A DNA stretch of 64,000 nt from Pseudomonadota bacterium (GTDB taxonomy: Bacteria > Pseudomonadota > Gammaproteobacteria > Burkholderiales > Thiobacillaceae): NCBI GenBank assembly GCA_021848725.1, contig JAJZTS010000002.1:1-64000 (forward strand), read 5' to 3'. Position 1 is the stretch's first letter; each line of letters opens with the position of its first letter. Of this stretch, positions 34,773-44,091 are shown in pieces. A program made the translations under genes and the position numbers. Under the pieces are notes generated by a model. It did not search any database. It saw nothing but the letters and a program-made list of their open reading frames with translations, and had not been told where the DNA came from.

Positions 34773-35554
34773 AAAACCAGCCCGAACAGCTCTCGCGCAT
34801 TCTGCGTGGTCTGCTCGACCACGGTCTCGACACCGACACCACGCAACTCGGCGAGATTCGCCGCGATCCGCGCCAGCTCGGCCGGCTCGTTGCGCCCCTT
34901 GCCGAGCCAAGCCGGCGCGATATCCGGGCTGTCGGTCTCCAGCACGATCGCCGCCAGCGGCAAATCGACGGCCAGCCGGCGCAGGTTGTTGGCGCGGGGG
35001 TAGGTGAAGGCGCCACCGAAACCCAGTTTGAAACCGAGCTTGATAAATTCCTCGGCCTGATGCGGACTGCCATTGAAGGCATGAGCGATGCCGCCCTTCA
35101 ATTTGAAACGGCGCAGCTGTTTCAAGATTTGATCGTTGGCCCGCCGGCAATGCAGCAACACCGGCAGGTCGAACGCCTTGGCGAGTTTCAGTTGCTCGAC
35201 GTAGAAGAATTCCTGGGTCGCGTAATCCAAATTAGGCACGAACAGGTCGAGGCCGATCTCGCCCACCGCCACCGGCCGCCATTGCTCGATTTGCTGGCGC
35301 AGCTCGGCCAGATGCTTGTCGTGATGAACGTGGATATACATCGGATGCAGGCCCCAGGCCGGCAGGCAACCGGGGTAACGCCGGCAAGTGGCGGCGACAT
35401 CGACGAAGTTGGCCGCGGTCACCGCCGGGATGATTTGCACCTTCACATTCGCCGTACAGGCCCGATCAAAGACAGTATCGCGGTCGGCATCGAACTCGCC
35501 GGCATCGAGATGGCTATGGGTATCAACCAGAAAGTCGGTCGCCGTCACGGCCAT
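34769..35554 (-). CDS. TatD-family metal-dependent hydrolase
   Basis: A 261-residue TIM-barrel hydrolase. Metal-binding motifs DTHSHLD, GEIGLDL, a histidine in LLHCRR, another in GIAHAFNG and the aspartate in LETDSPD are all present. TatD/YcfH/YjjV proteins are nucleases or phosphoesterases for DNA or related substrates. The start at 35554 gives MAVTATDFLVDTHSHLD, close to the usual N-terminus. It follows the antiporter gene on the same strand by 43 bases. Confidence 0.9.
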   Translation of the reverse strand: MAVTATDFLVDTHSHLDAGEFDADRDTVFDRACTANVKVQIIPAVTAANFVDVAATCRRYPGCLPAWGLHPMYIHVHHDKHLAELRQQIEQWRPVAVGEIGLDLFVPNLDYATQEFFYVEQLKLAKAFDLPVLLHCRRANDQILKQLRRFKLKGGIAHAFNGSPHQAEEFIKLGFKLGFGGAFTYPRANNLRRLAVDLPLAAIVLETDSPDIAPAWLGKGRNEPAELARIAANLAELRGVGVETVVEQTTQNARELFGLVF

Positions 35555-35597
35555 AGCATGTCAGGTGGGAAGACCGTGCCGGATTCAGGCAGGACCA

Positions 35598-36809
35598 TCA
35601 GTGCTCCACCTTCGCGATGTCTGCCACCTCGCCGCTGCGTTTCAGGGCGAATTCGGTAGCGATGGGGCCAATCGTTTCCAAAATGGAAATCGCGCCGAGG
35701 ATGATGGCGGACAAGGTCTTGGCAAATTCCGGATACAAGTTGGCCGCCGACTGAGTGAGACCGATGGCCATGCCCGCCATCGGCAGCAACATCAGGCCCA
35801 TCAGGGCCGCCTTCTGCCGGGGTAGGACAGTGGGCGCCAGCACCATGACGCCCAGCGACTTGCCGGCAAAACGGGCGAGCACGAAGGCCACCGCCGCCCA
35901 GCCGGCCAGCGCGAGGTCATCGATGTGCAAGCGAGCACCGGAAACAACGAACAAGATGACGAAAAAGATCTCGGTCACATGACCGAGATCCAGTTTCTCC
36001 AGCACTTGCTTGCGGTCGAGGTTATGGCTGAGCACGCCCAGCGACAACAGGGTCAGCAGGAAGGAGGCCTTGACCATGACGGCCAGGCCGACCGCACCGA
36101 CGACCGTGCCGAGGATCAGCGCGAACTGGACGCCCTCGTCGCGGCCGAAACGGGCCGCCAGGAACAGCAGCAAGCGGGCCAGCAGCCAGGCCAACGCCAA
36201 CGAGGACAGCAGGCGGTAGGCCGGCTGCAGCAGGATGGTGTTCCAGTCGGCCGCCTGACTGTAATGCAGCAGTGGCAACAGCGAGGTGAACACCAGGAAG
36301 GCCAGGATATTGTTGATGGCGACCAACATCAGAGCGCGCTCGGTCATCGGGCCTTTCGCCCCGAGTTCACGCACCACCAGCATCACCACCGCCGGCGAGG
36401 AAGAGATGCCGATGGCACCGACCAGCGCGGCATGCAGGCTATCAAGACCAAGCCAACTCAAGGCCATGAAGACCAGGCCGAACGATAGGGCCGATTCCAG
36501 CAGCGATGCGCCGATCAGCGGCCGTTCCTGCAAGGCTTGCCGGATATCGAGTAGACGCCCCATCTGGAACAAGATCAGCCCCAGCGCGATCTCGACGAAA
36601 TACTTGGCGAAGTCGAGCACCTCGTCGCCGAACAGGCCAAACCCGCTCGGCCCCATCAACAGGCCGATGGCGATGAAACCGGTGATCCGCGGCAGGAATC
36701 GGGTCTTGGCTGCGAGATAGCCGCCGAGCAGACCGACCAGGATCAGGATGCCAAACACCAGCATGGCGTTGATCTGCAAGGGCCAGGCCGGCAGAAAATC
36801 AACATTCAT
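35598..36809 (-). CDS. Monovalent cation:proton antiporter (CPA2 family, membrane domain only)
   Basis: A 403-residue membrane protein of the Na+/H+ exchanger (CPA2) group with about 12-13 helices. The region LVGAIGISSSPAVVMLVVRELGAKG corresponds to the ion-binding core helices. It ends shortly after the membrane domain, so it lacks the TrkA-N regulatory domain seen in KefB/KefC and in the antiporter at 59831-61792. The ATG at 36809 is supported by GGAG about 11 bases upstream; an ATG three codons earlier has too little spacing. It is divergent from the NDUFA9-like gene. Confidence 0.85.
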   Translation of the reverse strand: MNVDFLPAWPLQINAMLVFGILILVGLLGGYLAAKTRFLPRITGFIAIGLLMGPSGFGLFGDEVLDFAKYFVEIALGLILFQMGRLLDIRQALQERPLIGASLLESALSFGLVFMALSWLGLDSLHAALVGAIGISSSPAVVMLVVRELGAKGPMTERALMLVAINNILAFLVFTSLLPLLHYSQAADWNTILLQPAYRLLSSLALAWLLARLLLFLAARFGRDEGVQFALILGTVVGAVGLAVMVKASFLLTLLSLGVLSHNLDRKQVLEKLDLGHVTEIFFVILFVVSGARLHIDDLALAGWAAVAFVLARFAGKSLGVMVLAPTVLPRQKAALMGLMLLPMAGMAIGLTQSAANLYPEFAKTLSAIILGAISILETIGPIATEFALKRSGEVADIAKVEH

Positions 36810-36991
36810 GGGTAGCATCGCTCCGGCTGGGATTCACTGAATGGCATTTTACCCCCATCATGCCATTGGCCTGTTTCTGCTGTCGGCCGGGTGGCTAGCG
36901 CATCGTCCTGTCGCTTGTTGCCTCATCAGGAGAAAGCAACCGTGGCTGACGTTACAATGGGTACCATAAACCTCAAGGGACGAACAAAAAC

Positions 36992-37939
36992 ATGAGCTGC
37001 GACAACATCTGCATCCTCGGCGGTAGTGGCTTCGTCGGCTCGCATCTCGCCGCCCGCCTGGTTGGCCAAGGCAAGCGCGTGCGCATCGCCACTCGCCGGC
37101 GCGAGCAAGGCAAACACCTGCTGCCCCTGCCTAGCGTCGAAATCGTCGAGGCCGACATCCACGACCCGCAGGCGCTCAAGGCGCTGTTCACCGACATGGA
37201 TGCGGTGATCAATCTGGTCGGCATCCTGCATGGCAATCGCAAGACCTTCGAACATGCCCATGCCGAGTTGCCGCGCAAGATCGTGACGGCCTGCCATGCC
37301 GCAGGCGTGCACCGGCTGCTGCAGATGAGCGCGCTGGGTGCCGACGTGAATTCGCCCAGCGTCTATCAACAGACCAAGGCCGACGGCGAGGCCATCGTGC
37401 GCGCGGCAGAGAAGACCCATCACCTGCACACCACGATCTTCCGGCCCTCGGTGATCTTCGGTCCGGGTGACCGCTTCCTCAAGCTATTCGCCCGCCTGCT
37501 CAAATTCGCGCCAGTCGTGCCCTTGGCCGGCGGCAATGCACGGTTCCAGCCGGTCTATGTCGGCGATGTCGCGCGTGCCTTCGCCGAGAGCCTCGACAAC
37601 ATCGACACCTTCGGCCAGACCTACCCACTGTGCGGCCCTACGGTCTACACCCTGGCCGAACTGGTGCAGCTGACGGCCGCAACCCTAGGCTACCAACGCA
37701 AGATCATTGCGCTGGGGGAGAAGGCCTCTTATGTCTTCGCCAGCCTGATGGAACTCAAGCCGGGCAACAAACCGATGACCCGCGACAATCACTACGCCAT
37801 GCTCAAGGACAACGTCTGCACCGAAGGCTTCCCGGCCCTATTCGGCCAGCCCACGCCGCTGGATGCAGTGATCGGCTATCTGCACGAAGCCGACCCGCGC
37901 CGGGCTTACGACGGCTTTCGTCAGCAGGCGCATCGCTGA
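36992..37939 (+). CDS. NDUFA9-like NAD(P)-binding epimerase-fold protein
   Basis: A 315-residue Rossmann-fold protein of the atypical short-chain dehydrogenase type. The dinucleotide-binding motif is [42 protein letters not shown] and [11 protein letters not shown] match the complex I NDUFA9-subunit family. The Tyr-x3-Lys pair (YQQTK) is retained. Bacterial members are not part of complex I and their reaction is unknown. The gene ends one base before the cca start, so the two are probably co-transcribed. Confidence 0.85.
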   Translation: MSCDNICILGGSGFVGSHLAARLVGQGKRVRIATRRREQGKHLLPLPSVEIVEADIHDPQALKALFTDMDAVINLVGILHGNRKTFEHAHAELPRKIVTACHAAGVHRLLQMSALGADVNSPSVYQQTKADGEAIVRAAEKTHHLHTTIFRPSVIFGPGDRFLKLFARLLKFAPVVPLAGGNARFQPVYVGDVARAFAESLDNIDTFGQTYPLCGPTVYTLAELVQLTAATLGYQRKIIALGEKASYVFASLMELKPGNKPMTRDNHYAMLKDNVCTEGFPALFGQPTPLDAVIGYLHEADPRRAYDGFRQQAHR

Positions 37940-37940
37940 C

Positions 37941-39170
37941 GTGCCCGGCTTTCCCGAACGGATCAAGGTCTACGTCGTCGGCGGCGCCGTGCGCGACCGC
38001 CTACTCGGCCTGGCGGTGCAAGACCGCGATTACGTCGTCGTCGGCGCCACACCGGAGGACATGGTGCACCTCGGCTTCCGCCCGGTCGGCAAGGACTTCC
38101 CGGTCTTTCTGCACCCGGCAACGCAAGCGGAATACGCCCTGGCCCGTACCGAGCGCAAAACCGCGCGCGGCTACAAGGGCTTTCAAGTCTATGCCAGCCC
38201 CGAGGTCACGCTGGAAGAGGACTTGATCCGGCGCGATCTCACCATCAACGCCATGGCCGAAGCGGCCGATGGCCAAATCACCGACCCCTACGGCGGCCAG
38301 CGCGATCTCGCCGAGAAAATACTGCGCCACGTCAGTCCGGCCTTTGCCGAAGACCCGGTGCGCATCCTGCGCGTGGCCCGCTTCGCCGCGCGCTTCCCCG
38401 AGTTCACCGTGGCACCGGAAACCTTGGCGCTGATGCGCGAAATGGTGACGAACGGCGAGGCCGATGCCCTGGTGCCGGAACGAGTCTGGCAAGAAATCAG
38501 CCGCGGTCTGATGGAAACCAAACCCTCGCGCCTGCTCGAGGTGCTGCGCACGTGCGGTGCCTTAGCCAAGCTGCTGCCCGAAGTCGATACCCTGTTCGGC
38601 GTGCCGCAGGACCCGGCCAAGCACCCCGAGGTCGATACCGGCGTCCATCTGTTGCGCGTGCTCGACTGGGCCGCCAGCCAAGGCCACGACCTCGCCGTGC
38701 GCTACGCCGCGCTGGTGCACGACCTGGGCAAGGGCCTTACCCCACGCGAGCACTGGCCCGATCACGAGGGCCACGAAGCGGCCGGCATGGCCGCCGTGCG
38801 CGCACTCGGCACACGGCTGCGCGTGCCGACCGACTGCAAGGAACTGGCCCTCGCTGTCGCCCGCTGGCATGGCGAGGCCCATCGCGCCGACCGGCTCGAC
38901 GCCGCAGGCCTGCTCGCGCTGTTGGAAGCGACCGACGCCTTCCGCCGGCCCGAGCGCTTCGAGCAATTCCTGCTCGCCTGCGCCGACGACCACCACGGCC
39001 GCCCCGGCTTCGAGACGCGGCCGTTCGCCCAGGCCGACCACCTGCATCGAGCGCTTGCCGCCGCCCAGGCGGTCGACGCCGGCGCCATTGCCGCCGCCGC
39101 ACCGGACAACATTCCCGCGGCCATCCGCGCCGCGCGCACTGCGGCTATAAGAATGGGCTTGTCAGACTAA
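37941..39170 (+). CDS. cca: CCA-adding enzyme (multifunctional, with HD domain)
   Basis: A 409-residue class II nucleotidyltransferase that adds or repairs the 3' CCA of tRNA. The N-terminus [14 protein letters not shown] and the acidic pair in [10 protein letters not shown] form the active site; [19 protein letters not shown] and [16 protein letters not shown] are standard. A C-terminal HD domain ([22 protein letters not shown]) marks the gamma/beta-proteobacterial form with phosphodiesterase and phosphatase activity. It starts with GTG, one base after the NDUFA9-like stop. Confidence 0.95.
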   Translation: MPGFPERIKVYVVGGAVRDRLLGLAVQDRDYVVVGATPEDMVHLGFRPVGKDFPVFLHPATQAEYALARTERKTARGYKGFQVYASPEVTLEEDLIRRDLTINAMAEAADGQITDPYGGQRDLAEKILRHVSPAFAEDPVRILRVARFAARFPEFTVAPETLALMREMVTNGEADALVPERVWQEISRGLMETKPSRLLEVLRTCGALAKLLPEVDTLFGVPQDPAKHPEVDTGVHLLRVLDWAASQGHDLAVRYAALVHDLGKGLTPREHWPDHEGHEAAGMAAVRALGTRLRVPTDCKELALAVARWHGEAHRADRLDAAGLLALLEATDAFRRPERFEQFLLACADDHHGRPGFETRPFAQADHLHRALAAAQAVDAGAIAAAAPDNIPAAIRAARTAAIRMGLSD

Positions 39171-39189
39171 GGAAGAGTGGGCGTATACT
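39159..39189 (+). promoter_or_regulatory. Predicted sigma-70 promoter of the DUF2892 gene
   Basis: TTGTCA (39159-39164) and TATACT (39184-39189) are each one base from consensus, 19 bases apart. The -10 hexamer sits in the loop of a perfect hairpin GTGGGCG/CGCCCAC (39177-39197). The -35 lies in the last codons of cca. The start codon is ~58 bases past the likely transcription start. Confidence 0.55.
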
Positions 39190-39253
39190 GCGCCCACAAT
39201 GATATTCAGCATCCTCAACCTGCCCAATCGGGCAATCTGATTTAGGAGGTGTT

Positions 39254-39457
39254 ATGCAAGCAAACGTGGGTGGGATCGATCGCATTATTCGTATCGTCGT
39301 CGGCTTGGCCTTGATCGCCTGGGCATTGATGGGCGGCCCGGTGTGGGCCTGGATCGGCGTGGTGCCGCTAGCCACCGGTGCCATCGGCTGGTGCCCGGCC
39401 TATCTGCCCTTCGGGCTCAAGACCTGCAAGACCTGCGAGAGCAAGTCGGCCGAATAA
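39254..39457 (+). CDS. DUF2892 small membrane protein
   Basis: A 67-residue protein of the DUF2892/YgaP-membrane family: MQANVGGIDRIIRIVVGLALI is the characteristic opening, followed by two hydrophobic segments and GWCPAYLPFGLKTCKTC. YgaP fuses this domain to a rhodanese; here it is alone. The cysteines at the end (WCP, CKTC) could carry sulfane sulfur or be structural. A very strong ribosome site (AGGAGG, 39244-39249) precedes the ATG, and a strong terminator follows, so this is a single-gene unit likely to be well translated. Confidence 0.85.
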   Translation: MQANVGGIDRIIRIVVGLALIAWALMGGPVWAWIGVVPLATGAIGWCPAYLPFGLKTCKTCESKSAE

Positions 39458-39470
39458 GCCGACCCGTAAG

Positions 39471-39505
39471 AAAAACAAACCCCGCCTAGCGCGGGGTTTG
39501 TTTTT
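39471..39505 (+). terminator. Rho-independent terminator after the DUF2892 gene
   Basis: Perfect 15-bp inverted repeat (39471-39485/39491-39505) with loop CTAGC; the GC core GCGGGG runs into TTTGTTTTT. The A-rich left arm means that it could also act on the minus strand. Confidence 0.92.
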
Positions 39506-39552
39506 ACCTGGTCACGCTGCGGGCCAGTGGCTGCAGACGCAAGGAGATCGGC

Positions 39553-39966
39553 ATGACACACGTCACGCTCAAGGGCGGTTGTTTATGCGGCACGGTTCAA
39601 TATGAAGTCAGCGGTGAGCCACAGCGGTTTTATCACTGCCATTGTGCGCGTTGCCGAAAATCATCGGGCACCGGCCACGCGACAAATTTGATGTTGATGG
39701 ACGCGCAGCTGGTATTCACCACCGGCGAATCGTTTTTGAAACGATACAAAGTACCGGAAGCCAAGCGTTTTACTCGGCAGTTTTGCGCCAACTGCGGCAG
39801 TCAAGTGGCGCGCTTCGTTCCGGAACTCGGTGCCGTGGTCATTCCCGCCGGCTCGCTGGACAGCGAGCCCCCCATCGAACCACAGGCGCGGATATTCTGG
39901 GATTCGCGCGCGGCGTGGTCCTGCGATGGCGATGCGTTGCCGCGGCATGCCGAATACCCGGCATAA
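39553..39966 (+). CDS. GFA family (CENP-V/glutathione-dependent formaldehyde-activating-like) protein
   Basis: A 137-residue zinc-binding protein. GGCLCGTVQYEV, CHCARCRKSSG and FCANCGSQVA provide the cysteine ligands of the two zinc sites of the GFA fold. The founding member was proposed to form S-hydroxymethylglutathione; most homologues have unknown substrates. AAGGAG eight bases before the ATG supports the start. It stands alone between a terminator and the convergent ketoacyl synthase gene. Confidence 0.88.
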   Translation: MTHVTLKGGCLCGTVQYEVSGEPQRFYHCHCARCRKSSGTGHATNLMLMDAQLVFTTGESFLKRYKVPEAKRFTRQFCANCGSQVARFVPELGAVVIPAGSLDSEPPIEPQARIFWDSRAAWSCDGDALPRHAEYPA

Positions 39967-40005
39967 CAAGACCGCCGGGCGCTGGATCAAGCTGCTGGTG
40001 CAGGC

Positions 40006-41256
40006 CTAGAACAATACCGCCTTGCGGCAGACCAAGACGGCATTGGAACCGCCAAAGGCGAACGAGTTGCTCAAGGCCGCGCGCACCGGCACATTGCGCT
40101 CACCGCGGCCGACATGGCGCAGGCCGATGCACTCCGGTGCCGGCGCAGCGAGATGCGCGGTCGGCGGAATGGCCTGCTGTGCCACGGCCAGGATGGTGAC
40201 GATCGCCTCGATCACGCCGGCCGCGCCCAGGGCGTGGCCATGCATGGATTTCGTCGCGCTGATCGCCAAGCGGCTGGTATGGTCGCCGAACACCTGTGCC
40301 AAGGCAGCGATCTCGGTCGCATCGCCCTCGCGCGTGGCCGTGCCATGTGCATTCACATAATCGATCTCGTCTGGCCGCAGGCCGGCATCCGCCAGGGCCG
40401 CTTCCAGCGCCCGAACTTGCCCGGCCGCTTCCGGGCGCGACAAATGGACGTGGTCGCAACGAGTGCCATAGCCGGCCAGTTCGGCATAAATCGTGGCGCC
40501 CCGGGCGACCGCGCGGTCCCAATCTTCCAGCACGATGGCGCCGGCCCCCTCCGACAGGACCAAGCCGCGCCGTTCGGCATCGAACGGGCGGCAGGCGAAT
40601 GGCGCAGAAGCCTCGTCGCCCGGGGCGAGTATCTTCAACGACTCCCAGGCGCGGATCACGCCGTAGGCCAAGGGGGCTTCCGAACCGCCGGCCAGCATGA
40701 CCGCAGCCTCGCCGGAGCGCACCCGGCGAAACGCCTCGCCGATGGCGATGGCCGACGAGGCGCAGGCGACCGAGTAGGTGAAATTCGCGCCGCCCAGACC
40801 CAAGCCGATCGCGATATGCGTTGCCGCGGCATTGCTCATGCTGAACATCACCGACAAGGGCGAGATCCGCGTCTTGTCGCGCAGAAACAAATCCTGGTAG
40901 CCGCGTTCGGTCGTACCGAAGCCACCGCCGCCGGTACCCCAAAACACGCCGACATCGTGCCTCTGCAATGAGTCGTCCCGATCCAGGCCGGCATCCTGCC
41001 AAGCCAACTGGGCGGCAGTCGCGCCCAGTTGGCTGAAGCGATCCATGCCGTTGGCCCGGCTGCGGCCCAGGCTGGCGGCCGCATCGAAATCGGCGCAATA
41101 GCCGGCCGGTATCGCAAGCGGCTGCGGCGCAGCTTCGCCTTGATACAGACGGATGGCCGATTCGCCACGCAAGAGCGCCTCGAAGAAAAGCGGCGCGTCA
41201 CTGCCATGCGGCGTCACCGCGCCGATGCCGGTCACCGCGACTCGGCGTCGTGTCAC
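40006..41256 (-). CDS. Beta-ketoacyl-ACP synthase (FabF-like) of the ACP/hydrolase operon
   Basis: A 416-residue condensing enzyme. Active-site cysteine lies in YSVACASSAIAIGEA, the first histidine in NAHGTATREGD and the second in KSMHGHALGAAG, so the Cys-His-His triad for chain elongation is complete. It starts with GTG, overlapping the acyl carrier protein stop as GTGA, and is third in an operon with the ACP and an alpha/beta hydrolase. No ketoreductase, dehydratase or malonyl transferase gene is nearby, so this is not the main fabF locus. It probably makes or extends a specialised acyl chain; the product is unknown. Confidence 0.88.
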   Translation of the reverse strand: MTRRRVAVTGIGAVTPHGSDAPLFFEALLRGESAIRLYQGEAAPQPLAIPAGYCADFDAAASLGRSRANGMDRFSQLGATAAQLAWQDAGLDRDDSLQRHDVGVFWGTGGGGFGTTERGYQDLFLRDKTRISPLSVMFSMSNAAATHIAIGLGLGGANFTYSVACASSAIAIGEAFRRVRSGEAAVMLAGGSEAPLAYGVIRAWESLKILAPGDEASAPFACRPFDAERRGLVLSEGAGAIVLEDWDRAVARGATIYAELAGYGTRCDHVHLSRPEAAGQVRALEAALADAGLRPDEIDYVNAHGTATREGDATEIAALAQVFGDHTSRLAISATKSMHGHALGAAGVIEAIVTILAVAQQAIPPTAHLAAPAPECIGLRHVGRGERNVPVRAALSNSFAFGGSNAVLVCRKAVLF

Positions 41257-41501
41257 GCCAGCTGGCCCTGACGCCCGGCCTGCATTGTTTCGACGATCGT
41301 CACCAGATCGGCGATGGTGACCGGCGTCGGAAAATCCTCGGGCGCAGGCACGCCCAGCTTGTCCTCGACCTCGAACATCAACTCGACCAAACCGAGCGAA
41401 TCGACTTCAAGCGATTCGAGCGTGGTTTCCGGCGTGACCGATTCCACTGCGATGTCGTAACGCTTATGCAGCGCATCGAGAATGATGGGATAGACATCCA
41501 T
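41253..41501 (-). CDS. Acyl carrier protein (dedicated paralogue)
   Basis: An 82-residue acidic helical protein with the phosphopantetheine attachment site Asp-Ser-Leu in LEVDSLGLVELMFEVEDKLG. It differs from the highly conserved housekeeping AcpP (which has DSLDTVEL) and sits in an operon with a ketoacyl synthase and a hydrolase, so it is likely a pathway-specific carrier. The ATG at 41501 has GGAGG about 6 bases upstream. It begins 12 bases after the hydrolase stop. Confidence 0.9.
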   Translation of the reverse strand: MDVYPIILDALHKRYDIAVESVTPETTLESLEVDSLGLVELMFEVEDKLGVPAPEDFPTPVTIADLVTIVETMQAGRQGQLA

Positions 41502-41513
41502 CAAAGACCTCCA

Positions 41514-42371
41514 TTACCGTGATTGCGATAGCGCATAGACATTGCTGCGCGTAGGCACCTTGTTCGACCGACCCGCTAGTCGATCGAGAAATTCGCGCGC
41601 CTCGGCCAGCACGCGTTCTTTTTCTTGATCCAGCGTAATCATGTGATAGCTGTCGCGCAGCACGACGTAGCGGCTGTGCTCAGAGGCGATCCGACGCAGA
41701 AGATATTCTGGATTGCGCAGTGACGACATATCGTCTTCCGCGGCGTGAATAACCAACGTTGGGCTCGTGATTCGCGGCATCGACTCCCGCGTCGCCCGGC
41801 ACAAACGCATGGCCTCGATCAGGCTGGGTGCAGTCAAGGTCGCCGCGCCGGCCATGGACGATTCGGTCTTCGCCATCTCGCGTGCAATCCAGCGCCGCAT
41901 CCGTTCGTCCTTGACGCCATAGGGCTCGCCCTCGCGATAACGGTAGCGCATGCCGAACGGCACATAGGGCGCCAGGTGCAGCAGAAAGCGATACCAGGGC
42001 AGGCTCCAGCCGTCGTACCAAAGGGTGACGGACAAGGCGATCAGCGCGGCCACCGCATCGCCGCGTTGCGCGGCCACGTTCAGGGCCAGGGTCGCGCCGA
42101 TGCACAGGCCGCCGATCGCGACCTGCTCATGCTTGGCATGCACCCGGTCGAATTCGTGCAAGGCCTGGGCGACCCAGTCCCGCCAATCCGTAACCAGACC
42201 CTTTTGCCTGCCACCGCCGTCGCCGTAACCGGGTAGATGCGGCAGGTAGACGGTATAGCCGGCGCGCTGCAAACCGCGGCCGAGCAACTGCAACTCCAAG
42301 GGACTGCTGGACAGGCCGTGAAACAGGATGACAGCGCGCTCACCAGCGAGCAGGGTCTGGGACTTGAACAT
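41514..42371 (-). CDS. Alpha/beta hydrolase (esterase/thioesterase-like) with cysteine at the nucleophile position
   Basis: A 285-residue alpha/beta hydrolase of the serine-aminopeptidase-like/carboxylesterase group. An oxyanion-type HGLSSSP follows strand 3; the nucleophile elbow reads GGLCIG, so Cys90 replaces the usual serine. An acid residue in HAAEDDMSS and a histidine in SYHMITLDQEKERV complete a plausible triad. It has no signal peptide. As the first gene ahead of the ACP and ketoacyl synthase it may release or transfer the acyl chain from the ACP. Cysteine nucleophiles are known in the fold (dienelactone hydrolase), so loss of activity need not follow. Confidence 0.82.
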   Translation of the reverse strand: MFKSQTLLAGERAVILFHGLSSSPLELQLLGRGLQRAGYTVYLPHLPGYGDGGGRQKGLVTDWRDWVAQALHEFDRVHAKHEQVAIGGLCIGATLALNVAAQRGDAVAALIALSVTLWYDGWSLPWYRFLLHLAPYVPFGMRYRYREGEPYGVKDERMRRWIAREMAKTESSMAGAATLTAPSLIEAMRLCRATRESMPRITSPTLVIHAAEDDMSSLRNPEYLLRRIASEHSRYVVLRDSYHMITLDQEKERVLAEAREFLDRLAGRSNKVPTRSNVYALSQSR

Positions 42372-42499
42372 GACCGAAGTGGCCGACAGAAGAAGAGTGC
42401 GGCCACTTTACACATGCCCGGGAGGAACGTCCCTTACTGATTCGTAAGCCGGCTGGCCGCCCGTCTGGCCGGAATTGCCGCCTGGCGGGCAGCGGGCGC

Positions 42500-44011
42500 T
42501 TAACCGAGGAACAGCTTATAGGCCGGGTTCTTCGACTCGTTCCAGTAAGGATAGCCCAGCTTATCGAGGAAGGCCTTGAACGCCGCCTTGTCCGCCGGCG
42601 GCACCTGCACCCCGCACAGCACCCGGCCGTAGTCGGCACCGTGGTTGCGGTAGTGGAACAAGCTGATATTCCACTTGTGGCCCAGGCTGTTGAGGAACTT
42701 CATCAGCGCGCCCGGCCGCTCGGGAAACTCGAAGCGATAGATCACCTCGTGCTTGGCCTGCGGTGCCTTGCCGCCGACCAAGTGGCGGATGTGCAGCTTG
42801 GCCATCTCGTTGTCGGTCAGGTCGAGCACCGGCAAGTCGTGGCGCTTGAGCGACGCGATCATCTTGTCCACCTCGGCCCGGTTCTGCACCTGGACGCCGA
42901 CGAAGATGTGGGCGAGCTTGGGGTCGTCGAAGCGGTAGTTGAACTCGGTAATGACGTGGCCGCCCAAGAGCGCGCAGAAGGTCTTGAAGCTGCCCGGTTT
43001 CTCGGGGATGGTCACCGCCAGCACCGCCTCGCGCTTCTCGCCCAGCTCGGCCCGCTCGGCGACGAAGCGCAGGCGGTCGAAGTTCATGTTGGCGCCGCTG
43101 GCGATGGCGACCAGGTGCTTGTCCTTAGCCTTCTCGCGCGCGACCCAGGCCTTGAGCCCGGCCACCGACAAGGCGCCGGCCGGCTCCAGGATCGAGCGGG
43201 TGTCCTCGAACACGTCCTTGATCGCAGCGCAGATCGCGTCGTTGTCGACCCGGATGATCTCGTCGACATACTGCTGGCACAGCCGGAAGGTCTCCGCCCC
43301 GACCTGCTTCACCGCCACGCCGTCGGCGAACAGGCCGACCTGGGCCAGGGTCACCCGCTCGCCCTTGGCCAGGGAGCGGGCCATGGCGTCGGCCTCTTCC
43401 GGCTCGACGCCGATGATCTTGATCTCCGGCCGTAATCGCTTGACATAGGCGGCGATGCCGGCGATCAGGCCGCCGCCGCCGACCGGCACGAAAATGGCGT
43501 GCGGGCAGGCCGACTTGGCCTGGCGCATGAGCTCCATGGCCACCGTGCCCTGGCCGGCGATCACCTCGGGATCGTCGTAGGGGTGGACGAAGGTCTTCTT
43601 ACCCTTCTTGGCGATGGCCATGGCATGGTGATAGGCCTCGTCATAGGAATCGCCGTGCAGCACCACCTCGGCGCCGCGCTTGGCCACGGCGTCCACCTTG
43701 ATCTGCGGCGTGGTCGCCGGCATGACGATGGTCGCCGCGCACTTGAGGATCTGCGCCGCCAAGGCCACGCCCTGGGCGTGGTTGCCGGCCGAGGCCGCCA
43801 CCACCCCGCGCTTGAGCGCCGCCGGCGGCAGCGAGGCCATCTTGTTGTAGGCGCCGCGCAACTTGAACGAGAACACCGGCTGCATGTCCTCGCGCTTGAG
43901 CCACACCGTGTTCTTCAAGCGGCGCGACAGATTGGGCGCCTCGTCCAGGGGCGACTCGATGGCCACGTCGTAGACGCGGGCGAGCAGGATTTTTTCCAGA
44001 TAGTCCGACAT
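42500..44011 (-). CDS. ilvA: Threonine ammonia-lyase, biosynthetic
   Basis: A 503-residue PLP enzyme that converts threonine to 2-oxobutanoate, the first step of isoleucine synthesis. The PLP lysine is in FSFKLRGAYNKM, the phosphate-binding glycine loop in VPVGGGGLIAGIA, and SAGNHAQG binds substrate. Residues ~325-503 hold two ACT-like regulatory domains (EKPGSFKTFCALLG and ERPGALMKFLNSLG), so allosteric inhibition by isoleucine is expected. Length and layout match the biosynthetic IlvA form. It diverges from rpiA. Confidence 0.95.
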   Translation of the reverse strand: MSDYLEKILLARVYDVAIESPLDEAPNLSRRLKNTVWLKREDMQPVFSFKLRGAYNKMASLPPAALKRGVVAASAGNHAQGVALAAQILKCAATIVMPATTPQIKVDAVAKRGAEVVLHGDSYDEAYHHAMAIAKKGKKTFVHPYDDPEVIAGQGTVAMELMRQAKSACPHAIFVPVGGGGLIAGIAAYVKRLRPEIKIIGVEPEEADAMARSLAKGERVTLAQVGLFADGVAVKQVGAETFRLCQQYVDEIIRVDNDAICAAIKDVFEDTRSILEPAGALSVAGLKAWVAREKAKDKHLVAIASGANMNFDRLRFVAERAELGEKREAVLAVTIPEKPGSFKTFCALLGGHVITEFNYRFDDPKLAHIFVGVQVQNRAEVDKMIASLKRHDLPVLDLTDNEMAKLHIRHLVGGKAPQAKHEVIYRFEFPERPGALMKFLNSLGHKWNISLFHYRNHGADYGRVLCGVQVPPADKAAFKAFLDKLGYPYWNESKNPAYKLFLG

Positions 44012-44027
44012 GCTGGTATCAACCGGT

Positions 44028-44056
44028 TTGAAATGGCCGCTAAACCCCGCTATTCT
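44028..44056 (+). promoter_or_regulatory. Predicted sigma-70 promoter of rpiA
   Basis: TTGAAA (44028-44033) and TATTCT (44051-44056) with a 17-base spacer, 36 bases before the rpiA ATG. Confidence 0.6.
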
Positions 44057-44091
44057 CGGCGTTTTTACGGCAAGTTGAAAGCAGAAGCGCC

